Source: Colwellia sp.
GTDB lineage: Bacteria; Pseudomonadota; Gammaproteobacteria; Enterobacterales; Alteromonadaceae
Direction: 5' to 3'
DNA length: 64,000 bases
NCBI GenBank assembly: GCA_013215295.1
Contig: JABSOZ010000003.1
Location: 124,001-188,000, forward strand
In this document: positions 1 through 8,919 of the stretch, piece after piece
Position numbering within the stretch: position 1 is the stretch's first letter
Layout: the number at the start of each line of letters is the position of its first letter
Made by a program: the position numbers and the translations under genes
The notes under the pieces: generated by a model
What the model was told of the DNA's origin: nothing
The model's database searches: none
What the model saw: the letters and a program-made list of their open reading frames with translations, nothing else

Positions 1-61
1 AAACCTGAATTTCTGAAATGATCACTAATGCTAATTAGGATTACGTAACGGCCTTAGTCAT

Positions 62-778
62 TTATAGTCCACACACGTCAACTCTATGCCGCATTAGAAA
101 ATCAAAGTTTGGTTGATCACTCATAGGTGCCTTAAATTTGTTGTTTTTTAACAGGTTACTTATTACTGGATCAGATTTTTTTGATAAAACTATATTGTAA
201 TCAGAATCCAATCCAAAATACCCTTTATCAAATAGACCATCGTGATGTCGACACAGCAAAATTGCATTCGTTGGGTTCAGGCGATTTTCACTATCCATAG
301 TCCAGGGAACAATGTGGCTACAAACTAACAAATCACTTTGATGAATATCACAAAAAGCGCATATCCCTGAGTAATTTTCTAATACAATACTTCTTAAAAC
401 TGACTGACCAATTCGCTGCTTCGTAGTGCGATCTATTTCAGTAATAGCTTTTTGTTCAAAAATTTTATGGTTGTTACTCTTGATAGCTTCCTTTGCTAAT
501 AATTCAACCTCATTAAACTCTTTAACTTTATAAATTGCTAATCTAAATAGGTCGGAATAATCATCCAAGTTCACTTCATTCTGTAATAGACCTTTATGCT
601 CTCCTTTAATGCCATAATGGTGAAGGATTTCCATTGCTACAAAACCACCACCTTTCGCTGGGGCTGGTAGCCCAAGGATATTTCGCTGTATAGTCCTGTG
701 GCTTTCACTATTGATCAAGTAAGCACGTAATACTTTTATAATAATGTCTTCATTAAACTCGTCTAAATATTTCGACAT
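62..778 (-). CDS. HNH endonuclease domain protein (integron cassette)
   Basis: ORF contains CAFCD...VCSHIVPW...NPTNAILLCRHHDGLFDKGYF, an HNH_2-type zinc/HNH motif; flanked by attC-like sequence. Confidence 0.8.
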   Translation of the reverse strand: MSKYLDEFNEDIIIKVLRAYLINSESHRTIQRNILGLPAPAKGGGFVAMEILHHYGIKGEHKGLLQNEVNLDDYSDLFRLAIYKVKEFNEVELLAKEAIKSNNHKIFEQKAITEIDRTTKQRIGQSVLRSIVLENYSGICAFCDIHQSDLLVCSHIVPWTMDSENRLNPTNAILLCRHHDGLFDKGYFGLDSDYNIVLSKKSDPVISNLLKNNKFKAPMSDQPNFDFLMRHRVDVCGL

Positions 779-792
779 GAGGTCTCTATCAT

Positions 793-882
793 ATAATGCC
801 GCATTAAGCAGCTAATAATTGTTGGCTGTATTGTGTAGTTAAACAGATCAAATTGTTAGTAGTCCCGCTTGAACAGCTTATA
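793..882 (-). repeat. attC-like recombination site
   Basis: Minus strand TATAAGCTGTTCAAGCGGGACTACTAACAATTTG...CAGCCAACAATTATTAGCTGCTTAATGCGGCATTATA; imperfect inverted repeat between two ORFs, degenerate terminal core (ATTATA). Confidence 0.65.
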
Positions 883-1645
883 TTTCACTTGAATTCACTG
901 CTTGAATATTATTATTTATTATTATTTGTTTAGTTGCCGGTCTCGCTTTATTCTCTCGAGGAAAATGCCATAAATTGAAACTTTGATTGGGGTAAGTATC
1001 ATAATGAAGTTTGTCCCAACTTAGCATATTTGCCATTTTAATAAATGCAGCCTCTTTAGCTCTAGATAATGTTAGGGCGGGGTTGAGAAATTTCATGTAA
1101 CCAGAATTAACGGCGCCTGTAAGAATATCTACAACTTGTAAACCTAAGTGAGCTTTAGAATCATGCATCTCAACTGTACCAACGGATTTTCTTTTTCCCA
1201 GTTGGGACAACATGTTATTTGCAATAATACCTATAACTTCATCATTTCTTTTATATTTATCACATTTTTGATCGATATAGACGGTCAAGTTAGAGCTGGT
1301 TTGTTGAGCAACCGACTTAACTAATTCTGTGTATGTTTTATAAAATGCTGTTTCACGATTTTTCTTCCAATTGTTGTATTTCCTCTTTTCTACGATTATC
1401 GCATGAAAACAACAATTGCTCTTTAATACCATATTGAGGAGGTCTATACATATGTTCGATTGACCCGCACTATTTTTGATTTTTGACCACTTTAACTCGC
1501 CGACAATTCCCCACTTCTTTTTTAGGTTCAAAACATAGTCATTGAATTCTTCGGTTTTGTCGATAGGTACGCAAAGCAAACCTATCGAGTAACACTTGTC
1601 ACTTCCTGTAGTTCCGCTCTCATCTCCATATACAAGATAATCCAT
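878..1645 (-). CDS. DUF3800 domain-containing protein (integron cassette)
   Basis: N-terminal YGDESG motif, internal YIDQKCD, and C-terminal DSKAHLGLQVVDILTGAV typical of DUF3800. Confidence 0.8.
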   Translation of the reverse strand: MDYLVYGDESGTTGSDKCYSIGLLCVPIDKTEEFNDYVLNLKKKWGIVGELKWSKIKNSAGQSNICIDLLNMVLKSNCCFHAIIVEKRKYNNWKKNRETAFYKTYTELVKSVAQQTSSNLTVYIDQKCDKYKRNDEVIGIIANNMLSQLGKRKSVGTVEMHDSKAHLGLQVVDILTGAVNSGYMKFLNPALTLSRAKEAAFIKMANMLSWDKLHYDTYPNQSFNLWHFPRENKARPATKQIIINNNIQAVNSSEI

Positions 1646-1668
1646 TACACCGTACTCTCCTTGAAATA

Positions 1669-1742
1669 TAACGCCCAGCTAACAGCTAACAGCTAACAGC
1701 TAACAGTAAACTGTTATTTGTCCTTTTAAGCAGCTTATAGGT
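1669..1742 (-). repeat. attC-like site with internal 7-bp tandem repeat
   Basis: Minus strand CCTATAAGCTGCTTAAAAGGACAAATAACAGTTTACTGTTAGCTGTTAGCTGTTAGCTGTTAGCTGGGCGTTAT; terminal GGGCGTTAT core. Confidence 0.75.
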
Positions 1743-1746
1743 GAAT

Positions 1747-2229
1747 TTACTGATCACTAGCTTCTTCACAAGCCTTAGATAGTGCAGCAGCTAACAACGC
1801 AATTATATTAATAAATTGCTGCCTTGGTTCCAGTTTTTTATGACTTTTAACTTCAAGCCCCAATTCAGTATGAACGTATAAAGTATTTTGTTGGAGCATT
1901 TGCTTCTCGTTGCTATCAAGAGTTTCATAAAAATTTTTAACATCACTTTTATTTAGTTCATCTCTAAGCTCGTGAGCAAATTTATTTCTTAATTTTCCGA
2001 GAGCGTTTAAGCTACTTTCGAATCTTGGTTGAAGACCGAAAGCTAATGCTATTTGCACAACTTGAAAATATTCAAGCTTGCTTGCCTCTAAATATGCTTC
2101 ATTGACTATGAACGATTTGATTAGCTTACGTAGGAAATTTTCAACTACGATATGAGTTCTTATTACTATGCCTAAATCATCTTCACTTTCAAATGACTTA
2201 AACAAAGGCTCCAATTCCATAGTATTCAC
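1747..2229 (-). CDS. HEPN/MltR-like helical protein (integron cassette)
   Basis: All-helical 160 aa protein with VVENFLRKLI and LRNKFAHEL; R-x4-H motif resembles HEPN. Confidence 0.5.
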   Translation of the reverse strand: MNTMELEPLFKSFESEDDLGIVIRTHIVVENFLRKLIKSFIVNEAYLEASKLEYFQVVQIALAFGLQPRFESSLNALGKLRNKFAHELRDELNKSDVKNFYETLDSNEKQMLQQNTLYVHTELGLEVKSHKKLEPRQQFINIIALLAAALSKACEEASDQ

Positions 2230-2230
2230 C

Positions 2231-2327
2231 TAACGCCCTAATAAGGGGCAAAAATTTGTTGGTTAAAATGTTGAGTAACGAAAACAGTAAACTGTTTTTT
2301 GTCCTTATTAATTAGCTTGTTATAAAT
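2231..2327 (-). repeat. attC-like recombination site
   Basis: Minus strand TTATAACAAGCTAATTAATAAGGAC...GCCCCTTATTAGGGCGTTAG between two cassette ORFs. Confidence 0.8.
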
Positions 2328-2331
2328 CAAT

Positions 2332-2910
2332 TTACACCTGTGTCAGTAGTTTAACAGCTAGACGTGTGATGCGGAAAATACGGTTGCCTTGAGAGCTATA
2401 ATCTAAAAGTAAAAGGCCTAAATTAACAAGCTGAGTTAAATCATCTTCGACGAATCTAGGCTCCTTTATTTCAAGGCTCCCTTGAGTGTCCATAAATAAG
2501 AAACTAGTTCCATCAAATGTATTTGATTCAAGAAACGAGCTACCTCCCGTAGAGTTAAGCTGGTTGATTATTGATATCGCTTGCTCAGATAGTTCAATAT
2601 TGGGAGCTAAAGCATTTGAGATCTCTTTAAAACCACCAATAGAAGATGAGAGAACCAGTAAAGTTTCATCTAAAGCGGAAAGTTTTTGGAGAACTACTTC
2701 ATGGTTTAGATTTAAAAGTGACTTTATACCTAGGCTTAAAAGATGGTTAGACATAATCTCGTCTAATAAACTTTTATGCCTCTTTTCATCTAACCAGCTA
2801 ACAAACTCCTTGTACTCATCTTCTGAGGCAGAATTCCTTTCAGATTTGAAGTTACTTAATAGCCCTACAATAGTAGCGAATGTTGTTGCCGCAGTTAATA
2901 CTTCCACCAA
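2332..2910 (-). CDS. hypothetical protein (integron cassette)
   Basis: Open frame of 192 aa flanked by attC sites; AAGGAGAG-like RBS upstream. Confidence 0.6.
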   Translation of the reverse strand: MVEVLTAATTFATIVGLLSNFKSERNSASEDEYKEFVSWLDEKRHKSLLDEIMSNHLLSLGIKSLLNLNHEVVLQKLSALDETLLVLSSSIGGFKEISNALAPNIELSEQAISIINQLNSTGGSSFLESNTFDGTSFLFMDTQGSLEIKEPRFVEDDLTQLVNLGLLLLDYSSQGNRIFRITRLAVKLLTQV

Positions 2911-2925
2911 TCTCTCCTTGATTTA

Positions 2926-3030
2926 TAACGCCCAAATAACAGGCTAAGTAATGGTTGGCTAAAATTGTGTAGTGAAACGAAACGTAGCCAACTGTTACGT
3001 GTCTTTGTTGGTTTTCTTCTTAGTACAACT
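2926..3030 (-). repeat. attC-like recombination site
   Basis: Minus strand ...ACACGTAACAGTTGGCTACGTTTCGTTTCAC...TTAGCCAACCATTACTTAGCCTGTTATTTGGGCGTTATA; paired TTGGCTA arms. Confidence 0.8.
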
Positions 3031-3033
3031 ACA

Positions 3034-3576
3034 CTAACCAACTCTTATTCTACGGTCAATCTCCCTTTTAACGGCACCTAGCGCATACGATTTATCTCCA
3101 CCCGCAACTGCCCCCATTGTCTGGCGATTACAGTTCTCACAGATAAATTTAGTTTCACTTCTATCGTAGAAACTACTGTGGCATGTACTGTCATCGTAAA
3201 CCAATGTTGCATCACATGTAGGGCAATAGCACCAAAGGTTACTTATGTTTACCCCTCTCCAATCCCATCTCCAATTAACATCAAATATGTTATCCGACAC
3301 GTAGTCTTTATGTTCAGGCTGTTTAAACATGTCCGCAATATTTATTAGAATAACTACAGAGCCTATAAAAGCTAAAATAAATAATAAAAGGAAAAACCAA
3401 CCTGAAAAAGAATAATCTTGAAACATCGAATCCCAGCACCAAATACAAAATGACCAAATGGATTTTGCCGCGGTAATCGATAATTCGCGGACTTGAGGGA
3501 TTAAAAGTAAAATAACGCCAGCTACTACAGAGGCAATAACCCCGTTCCTAATGCTTTTAATCGAATTATTACTCAT
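3034..3576 (-). CDS. two-TM membrane protein with C-terminal zinc-ribbon-like domain (integron cassette)
   Basis: Two hydrophobic stretches (VIASVVAGVILLLIP; WFFLLLFILAFIGSVVILI), then CPTCDATLVYDD...FICENCNRQ. Confidence 0.6.
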   Translation of the reverse strand: MSNNSIKSIRNGVIASVVAGVILLLIPQVRELSITAAKSIWSFCIWCWDSMFQDYSFSGWFFLLLFILAFIGSVVILINIADMFKQPEHKDYVSDNIFDVNWRWDWRGVNISNLWCYCPTCDATLVYDDSTCHSSFYDRSETKFICENCNRQTMGAVAGGDKSYALGAVKREIDRRIRVG

Positions 3577-3591
3577 AACATTCCTTGTGTA

Positions 3592-3686
3592 CTAACGCCC
3601 AAATAAGGGGCTGATAATAGTTGGCTAAAATGGGTAGCGGAGCGAAACCAGCCAACTGTAATTTGTCCCAATTGAATAGCTGTTAT
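3592..3686 (-). repeat. attC-like recombination site
   Basis: Plus strand TAACGCCCAAATAAGGGGCTGATAATAGTTGGCTAAAATG...AGCCAACTGTAATTTGTCCCAATTGAATAGCTGTTATG; near-identical to the site at 4104-4200. Confidence 0.85.
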
Positions 3687-4087
3687 GTTGCAATTGCAAC
3701 ACTGTATTCTTTGTTTTTAAGTTTAACTAGTTGTGACTTACTTAAACTGTCTTGGTTCGTTAAATTCTTAGGCTCAACAAAGATTAAAAATGTGCGTTTA
3801 TCTTTTGTATTCCAACCGAAAGTGACAAATTTTTTGTCTGCTAAAAAACTCTGATTACCATCTTTATAATCGGCAACAGGTAAAGAACCATTTGGGTCAA
3901 TTGACTCTGTAGCAGTTACATGAATTAAACCGATACAGCTTTTAACTAAAACTTGATCTTTATGTCCAGCTGAATTAGTTACATTCTCAAGGATTTCTGC
4001 ATCTTTACCTAACGATAATAAATGCTCTACCACTAAATTAGCTAAACATTTTTTACGTTGTTGAACTGAAGCTCCAGTTATTCTCAT
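3683..4087 (-). CDS. hypothetical protein (integron cassette)
   Basis: ORF track start at 4168 lies inside the attC; ATG at 4087 (MRITGASVQQRKK...) has an AAGGAGA RBS just after the attC core. Confidence 0.65.
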   Translation of the reverse strand: MRITGASVQQRKKCLANLVVEHLLSLGKDAEILENVTNSAGHKDQVLVKSCIGLIHVTATESIDPNGSLPVADYKDGNQSFLADKKFVTFGWNTKDKRTFLIFVEPKNLTNQDSLSKSQLVKLKNKEYSVAIAT

Positions 4088-4103
4088 ACATTCTCCTTGC
4101 GGC

Positions 4104-4200
4104 ATAACGCCCAAATAAGGGGCTGATAATAGTTGGCTAAAATGTGAAGCGGAACGAAACCTAGCCAACTGTTAGCAGCCCCGCTTAATTTTCTTATAGG
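4104..4200 (-). repeat. attC-like recombination site
   Basis: Minus strand CCTATAAGAAAATTAAGCGGGGCTGCTAACAGTTGGCTAGG...TTTAGCCAACTATTATCAGCCCCTTATTTGGGCGTTATG; long imperfect hairpin. Confidence 0.85.
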
Positions 4201-4226
4201 TGTTACCTAAATACCAAACTTAAAAA

Positions 4227-5009
4227 TTAATCCTCTTGAACCTGTTCAAAATTAAATTTAACCTTTGAAGGTTCAAAAATTGCACGCTCAATTACTTCTG
4301 CCGAATCTAAATCGAACAGTGCAATATTGTGTCCGTCAGCTAAAGAGCTTTTGTACCCAATACCATCATAACCCTTAGATTTGATAAACTCTGAAATAAT
4401 CTGTGTCGGTGTATAATCAGATTTTAAATCTGATGTTTTAGTTGGTTTTGAAAATGCGTTGTCGATATCTAACCAAACGGCTTCGACAATCTTTGAAGCA
4501 GACGGTTCCTTAAAATAAAACTTTTTGTTGGTTTTTCCATGGTTAACAGAAAAATCTATAATCCTTAAATCTCTAGATAATTTAAAATGACCAAGAGAAA
4601 TAATTGACCCAAGCCAAGGCCTAATCTCTGACATAGCAGTTTCTTTATCCGTTGCTACATATAAGCACGGTATACCTTTCGAGTTGGCTCTTCCTTCGGA
4701 GGCGCTGAAAGGTAACGGCTTCATTCTGTTCGAATCATACGGACAGGGCCAGTCCTCTATATGGACTTCCTCATTAGTATCAGGATCAGTCTGATAAAAA
4801 GGCATCAAATCATGTCCTTCTTGGGCTCGCCATACAGATGTATCTTTGTATAAGGTAAGAACTCGTTTTTGACAAGTATTGTTGATGGCAGTAAGAAAAT
4901 CTTTGGATTCATTACTCATAATATAACGAAATTTGGTATTTACAGATTGGCTAAAATCCCAATAGCTACGCCAAGACTTGAAACTCATCACTAGATCCTT
5001 TTGTAACAC
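4227..5009 (-). CDS. RES domain protein, putative NAD+ phosphorylase (integron cassette)
   Basis: VWRAQ...PLPFSASEGRANSKGIPCLYVATDKETAMSEIRPW...LRIIDFS...DYTPTQIISEFIKSKGYDGIGYKSS RES-family motifs. Confidence 0.75.
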   Translation of the reverse strand: MLQKDLVMSFKSWRSYWDFSQSVNTKFRYIMSNESKDFLTAINNTCQKRVLTLYKDTSVWRAQEGHDLMPFYQTDPDTNEEVHIEDWPCPYDSNRMKPLPFSASEGRANSKGIPCLYVATDKETAMSEIRPWLGSIISLGHFKLSRDLRIIDFSVNHGKTNKKFYFKEPSASKIVEAVWLDIDNAFSKPTKTSDLKSDYTPTQIISEFIKSKGYDGIGYKSSLADGHNIALFDLDSAEVIERAIFEPSKVKFNFEQVQED

Positions 5010-5508
5010 CTAACACCTAACAGCTTATTAGACGAGCGAATATCTACTTTCCAACAGGTCATTAACTGTCTGATTTATTGATAATACAAATGAAATTACC
5101 TTTATATTACTGTTATATCAAGTGTTTATTGATTTCCTTTAATGCAATTTTGGATAATACGCGTTTTTATCTCGTTTTCTCTGGTGAAAGAGGATAGCTT
5201 TCTTTATTAACTGAAAATATGTATTACAAGTTTTAGGGCAAATAATTTGAAGGAAATGTATCAACTTCGCGCATGAAGAAGTCATTAGCACCTTATTGAT
5301 CTTATGCCAGATAGACTAATCTAAGCCTCGTAGCCATAAGTAATTTAAAACTACTAATCGCCTAACGTCTTTCATTTCTACGCAGTTTTAGGTTTTCAGG
5401 AATTACAGCCACTAAAAACGCTAAAAGTATAAATTTCGCGCAAACGAATAGACCCGAATATATAAAGTCGGTGGGTTTGAAGTATTTGATTGATTTGTAA
5501 GAGAAAAG

Positions 5509-5585
5509 TGGTGGCCCCTCCCTGACTTGAACAGGGGACCTGTCGATTATGAGTCGAATGCTCTAACCAACTGAGCTAAGGGGCC
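5509..5585 (-). tRNA. tRNA-Ile2 (anticodon CAU, lysidine type)
   Basis: Minus strand GGCCCCTTAGCTCAGTTGGTTAGAGCATTCGACTCATAATCGACAGGTCCCCTGTTCAAGTCAGGGAGGGGCCACCA; full cloverleaf, encoded CCA; acceptor GGCCCCU resembles ileX-type tRNA rather than elongator tRNA-Met. Confidence 0.9.
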
Positions 5586-5751
5586 ATTTCTTTTTACTTT
5601 AAATTGAAGCTTCAACTTAAAGCGGCGTGAAGTATAAGCATTTTTTATTTTGTTGTCACTAGCCTATTTTTAAAAAGTGCAAAAAATCACATCGTTCGCT
5701 CAATTGTTAGGCAATACGGATGATTTATTATCGGTATTGCCTAAATCCTCT

Positions 5752-8700
5752 TTATCTTTTAATGATTTTTTTTCTAGCCAATAAAGATAATGACAGGAAT
5801 GTTAACCAAAACATTGAACCACCAGAAGATTTTTTCGATGTTGGTGCAACGACTACAGCTGAAGCTATAACTGAAACAGTAATACTTTCAGCTGTTGATG
5901 CTCCTTGCGAGTCAGTAGCAGTAAACTTAAATGTTAACGAGCCAGCATTATCAGGGGCTGTGAAGCTTGTGATTAACGACTCGGCATTAGTCAATGTTAC
6001 ACTCGACCCTGCAGTTTGTTCCCATAGGTAAGTCATTGAATCATTTTCAGCATCTATAGCTTGTGCTGCTAGGCTTTGCGTCTGACCGCCATTCAATTCA
6101 AAGTCATCCCCAAGTGTTACAACCGGTGCGGTATTCACTGGAGGTGCAACAACTGTAATAGTAATGCTTCCTTCTGTTGATGCGCCCCTAAAGTCTGTCG
6201 CTGTGAATTTAAATATTAAAGAGTCAGTATTATTGGGTGCTGTAAAGCTTACTGATAATGTATCGGCATTCGTCAATGTTACCTCAGTGCCGTCAGTTTG
6301 CTCCCATAGATAAGTCATCGCATCGTTATCTACGTCACTAACTTGTGCTGTTAAGGTTTGCGTCTGACCAGTATTTACTTCGAAATTTTCCCTAAGAGTT
6401 ACAATCGGAGCGGTATTGAAATCGTCATCAGCGATAGTAAACGTTATTTCAGCATTACTGCCAAGGTTACTGCCATCGATACTTGATAAAGTTAAGGTGA
6501 AATTCTCATTTTGTTCTTCTTCAGTATCATTGAGTATCGTTAGGATGATTTCTTTTGTCTCACTTTCGCCATCTGCCCAAGAGACTTGACCTGATGCATC
6601 AAGCATATCGCTGCCGATAATTGCTTCGCCTGAAGTCATGTTATATTGAAAAGCAATACTACCAACTGTGCTACCAAGACGATTTACGTTTACGGTGTAT
6701 TCACCGACAGTCTCTGAAATTGTTTGCTCAGAAAATTCAAAACTGCCTGTTCCTGTATTGATTTGTCCATCAATATTAATGGTGTTGTAATTATTTGAGC
6801 CCAATGTAGCGCCATTAGTTGGATTATATAAGCGTATAAAAAATGATTCTGCTAATTCAGTATTTTCCATATCATCTGCAATGACGATACTAATGGTTTT
6901 ATCAGTATTGTCGTTTGCTGCCCAAGTAAGCGTGTTATTTTCTACTGTAAAGTCATCTACTGGTTTAGCACTACCTTGAATTACTTGGTAGCTAACCGCG
7001 ACGCTTTCTGTACTGTCTGAGGCATTACGTTGCACTGTTAAGTTAAACGTTGTTCCTTGAGCTGTTTGTGTACTATTACTCTCAAAACTGAACATCCCTT
7101 TAGTTGATGCATTAGCGTTGTCTTTTAATACATATAAGCCACTGTTAATATCACTGACTAAAATATTACCAGAAGGTAAATATGGATAAACGCCCCAAGC
7201 GCCATTGAAGCTGGCACTATTACTAGGAGTATAGGTATCAAAAAAGCCTACTTCTGTTGGTGTTGTTGGATCTGTTATATCTAAAATAGTTAAACCACGT
7301 TCATAGTTCGACATATAGTATCTATTGCCACGAACAAAACCATTATGATCAATAGCTCGTGTAGGACCCGTCCATTGACCTACTTGTGTAGGATTAGTAA
7401 GATCTGCAATTGAGAATATTCTAACGGTTGTATTTAAACCACCTCGTTGTTCGTCAAACTCGTCATGCAATAAGATAAACTGTTTGTCTTCTGTGCCCCA
7501 ACCAGAATGCACATATTGGTTGCTTTCATCAACATCGCTGTAGGTAGCTGTGCCTAAATGGTCCGTACTATTTGGATCAGTGATATTCCAAAGCTTCATT
7601 TCTTTCTCATTAAAATCAATGAAAAGCGTACATGCCCCAGATGTTAAGCCACAGTCATCAACTGAACGTTGATCATCTATTATCAGAGATGCACCATCAT
7701 GTGTATAACCGCTACCATAATTATGACCTGAAGCATTAGCTAAAGTTCTTGGGTTTGTTAATGAATAATTCTGAAAGGCACCACTTCTGCTATTCGCACC
7801 AATAAGTTGTAAAGTAGCCGTTTGATCTGGCAGTGTGATATTAAGCGTATGGTCTACATTTGTGATGTAAACATTGTGAGCGGTATTTACGACATCATTT
7901 TTTTCTACCAGGCTGACGGAATTAGGAAGGCTATTTAGATCAATAATGGTAACGCCTCCATTACTTCCTTCTGTTGTTGCATAGGCGTATGCTTGCCATA
8001 AATTTACGTTTTCATCATAATGTTGATAAACCTTAACGTCTCGCCATGAAGAGCTAACACCTGAGATAGTACCTACTTCAACAGGAGTGGTGGGGTCTGT
8101 AACGTTAACAACAATAACGCCATTTTGAACACCCATAATGGCAAACTCATTACCAGTATTTAAATCAACATGTCCCCAAATATCATTACCAGCACTTGGT
8201 GAACTAGACATACTAGATAAAGGGAAATGCGACAGTAAATCGACATTATTACAATCGAATACATCAGCCTTACCATTTTCACACGCTTCGTTTGATTGGC
8301 TTTGGCTTAATTGATGATATCCCTTAAGTTTTTGTTCTAAATCTTTATCTACAGTGAAGGCTTTACCATCAGCAATGATTCTAAAACCATTTTTTCTTAA
8401 TTCATCAACCATATTAGCTGGAATATTATATAAACTGGTGACATTAGACTGAGGGCTTTGTGATTGATAATGATCGAAACGGTTATATCCACCTAAAACA
8501 GGTACCAGAGCACTTTTTAAAAAGAATAATTCTTCGCTAGAAGTGATGGTGAAATCACCTGACGATACAAGCACTTTATCGCCTTTGTTGGCTTGGCTTA
8601 CAGCATAAGCGATTGTTTTACATGGTCTGAGGACGTTGTCACAGCGGTCTTTGTCTACGCCATTACTGTCAACAAATCTAGATTTATCATGCTCTGAATG

Positions 8701-8778
8701 GGCAAATGTATTTGAAGGTAGTATGAAAGATGCTATTGAAATAATTGCAATTCCAATAGGTAATGATAATTTAGCCAT
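5752..8778 (-). CDS. choice-of-anchor B family-like (LVIVD repeat) protein with Calx-beta and PKD/cadherin-like repeats and GlyGly-CTERM tail
   Basis: Signal peptide; repeats such as GLTILDITDPTTPTEVG; C-terminus SSGGSMFWLTFLSLSLLARKKIIKR fits GlyGly-CTERM sorting signal. Confidence 0.75.
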   Translation of the reverse strand: MAKLSLPIGIAIISIASFILPSNTFAHSEHDKSRFVDSNGVDKDRCDNVLRPCKTIAYAVSQANKGDKVLVSSGDFTITSSEELFFLKSALVPVLGGYNRFDHYQSQSPQSNVTSLYNIPANMVDELRKNGFRIIADGKAFTVDKDLEQKLKGYHQLSQSQSNEACENGKADVFDCNNVDLLSHFPLSSMSSSPSAGNDIWGHVDLNTGNEFAIMGVQNGVIVVNVTDPTTPVEVGTISGVSSSWRDVKVYQHYDENVNLWQAYAYATTEGSNGGVTIIDLNSLPNSVSLVEKNDVVNTAHNVYITNVDHTLNITLPDQTATLQLIGANSRSGAFQNYSLTNPRTLANASGHNYGSGYTHDGASLIIDDQRSVDDCGLTSGACTLFIDFNEKEMKLWNITDPNSTDHLGTATYSDVDESNQYVHSGWGTEDKQFILLHDEFDEQRGGLNTTVRIFSIADLTNPTQVGQWTGPTRAIDHNGFVRGNRYYMSNYERGLTILDITDPTTPTEVGFFDTYTPSNSASFNGAWGVYPYLPSGNILVSDINSGLYVLKDNANASTKGMFSFESNSTQTAQGTTFNLTVQRNASDSTESVAVSYQVIQGSAKPVDDFTVENNTLTWAANDNTDKTISIVIADDMENTELAESFFIRLYNPTNGATLGSNNYNTINIDGQINTGTGSFEFSEQTISETVGEYTVNVNRLGSTVGSIAFQYNMTSGEAIIGSDMLDASGQVSWADGESETKEIILTILNDTEEEQNENFTLTLSSIDGSNLGSNAEITFTIADDDFNTAPIVTLRENFEVNTGQTQTLTAQVSDVDNDAMTYLWEQTDGTEVTLTNADTLSVSFTAPNNTDSLIFKFTATDFRGASTEGSITITVVAPPVNTAPVVTLGDDFELNGGQTQSLAAQAIDAENDSMTYLWEQTAGSSVTLTNAESLITSFTAPDNAGSLTFKFTATDSQGASTAESITVSVIASAVVVAPTSKKSSGGSMFWLTFLSLSLLARKKIIKR

Positions 8779-8919
8779 AATATCTCTTTTATTTATTTAG
8801 CTGTTCAATTTTGATGGCTTTACCATAGCAAGTTAACGTACAATTTAAAACCAAGCAGTTAACACCTCTTTAACTTTATGTAAATATTACTTTGCATTTA
8901 TTGATTAAGCCTGATTAAA

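Noticed and set aside
2486-2947. 153-aa plus-strand ORF
   Set aside because: Antisense to the 2332-2910 cassette ORF and its attC; no RBS or recognisable domain
5040-5500. Possible degraded integron integrase between array and tRNA
   Set aside because: No IntI-like peptide recognised in any frame by eye; needs BLASTx to exclude fully
5709-5742. Inverted repeat AGGCAATAC...GTATTGCCT as terminator
   Set aside because: No T run on the minus strand after the stem; left as unresolved
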